Positions 63,673 to 64,000 of a stretch of DNA of 64,000 bases are shown here, piece after piece. The stretch's first letter is position 1; each line of letters begins with the position of its first letter. Origin of the DNA: a bacterium (GTDB lineage Bacteria > Pseudomonadota > Gammaproteobacteria > Burkholderiales > Burkholderiaceae_C); contig JAVBXK010000026.1 in assembly GCA_030824555.1 (NCBI GenBank), positions 62,001-126,000 of the forward strand, in the 5' to 3' direction. The position numbers and the translations under genes are program-made. The notes under the pieces are model-generated. The model saw only the letters and a list, made by a program, of their open reading frames with translations. It did not search any database and had not been told where the DNA came from.

Positions 63673-64000
63673 GTGACCACGCCCGCGCCCCACACCCCGC
63701 AGCCGACTCCGCTGCAGGCCCCACTGGAAAAGGCACCGCCAAAACCGTTGCTGACCCGTTTGGGCGTGGACCAGTTCACCACGCTGCACTGGGCGCTGGC
63801 CGTGTCGGTGCTGCTGCATGCCGTGGTGTTGAGTGTGCGGTTCGTCAACCCGGAAGCCTTCAACCGCGTGTTTCACGACACGCCGCTGGAAGTGGTGCTG
63901 GTCAACGCCCGCAGTGCCGAGCGACCCGACAAGGCCCAGGCCATTGCCCAGGCCAACCTGCAAGGCGGCGGCGAGGCTGCCAAGGGCCGCGCCAGCTCGC
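63673..64000 (+). CDS. Energy transducer TonB family protein (partial, 5' part)
   Basis: From GTG at 63673, 20 nt after the RNase stop, the frame stays open to the window edge (109 residues). A Pro-rich cytoplasmic start (TPAPHTPQPTPLQAPLEKAP) is followed by one membrane helix (WALAVSVLLHAVVLSV) and a periplasmic segment (PLEVVLVNARSAERPDKAQA), as in TonB/TolA-like proteins of Burkholderiales. The TonB C-terminal domain would be beyond the window. Confidence 0.78.
   Translation, partial: MTTPAPHTPQPTPLQAPLEKAPPKPLLTRLGVDQFTTLHWALAVSVLLHAVVLSVRFVNPEAFNRVFHDTPLEVVLVNARSAERPDKAQAIAQANLQGGGEAAKGRASS

Overview
The window is a GC-rich chromosomal segment whose gene content and order point to a betaproteobacterium of the Burkholderiales, most likely Comamonadaceae. 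Signs of this are the flgMN / flgA / flgB-K flagellar cluster, an accB-accC-prmA block, a lysine/alanine-rich H1-like protein, an NrdR-controlled nrdAB pair, and a family of short 'ATAGC...' palindromic repeats of the kind scattered through that family. No rRNA, tRNA, CRISPR array or complete insertion sequence was seen.

Layout. 0-10.3 kb: flagellar rod, hook and ring genes, with flgB to flgK on the minus strand diverging from flgA, flgM and flgN on the plus strand. A textbook sigma-28 promoter lies before flgM. 10.3-15 kb: an unknown protein, a MarC-type membrane protein, CreA, the cytochrome-oxidase assembly ferredoxin CcoG and a hemerythrin-like protein. 15.2-24.3 kb: a minus-strand operon built around a stand-alone class II aminoacyl-tRNA-synthetase homologue of the amino acid:[carrier protein] ligase type. 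Its neighbours are a carrier protein, an acyl-CoA-dehydrogenase-like flavoprotein, a DUF1839 protein, a glycoside-hydrolase-2-like protein, a two-domain alpha/beta hydrolase and an FAD amine oxidase-like protein. Three junctions are overlapping or within 3 nt. This is the most interesting system in the window, because its end product is not deducible.

24.3-30.2 kb: YciH/SUI1, GlmS, a beta/gamma-crystallin plus glycine-zipper secreted protein, an Lrp/AsnC regulator and GlmU. 30.5-36 kb: nrdA and nrdB behind two NrdR boxes spaced three helical turns apart, then the H1-like gene with a 21-bp-stem terminator. 36-42.5 kb: a PfkB kinase, a zinc-ribbon/DUF3426 membrane protein, prmA, accC, accB, a TlpA-like thioredoxin and a nucleotidyltransferase-like unknown. 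42.7-46 kb: mpl, a small unknown and a DAHP synthase gene preceded by an aromatic-residue leader peptide and an attenuator. 46-55.4 kb: a 1899-residue exported GLUG/repeat protein downstream of an 1179-residue SARP-type regulator. 55.5-64 kb: tldD, a beta-hydroxyacid dehydrogenase, rodA, a YqiA-type esterase, glpQ, an RNase II/R-family enzyme and the start of a tonB-like gene.

A second theme is small palindromic DNA. About ten copies of one ~47-bp element sit at gene ends, often supplying the last codons or a terminator-like hairpin. In-frame copies or related palindromes have entered conserved genes: glmU, the RNase gene, mpl, the lrp 3' end and the 5' end of the yqiA-like gene.
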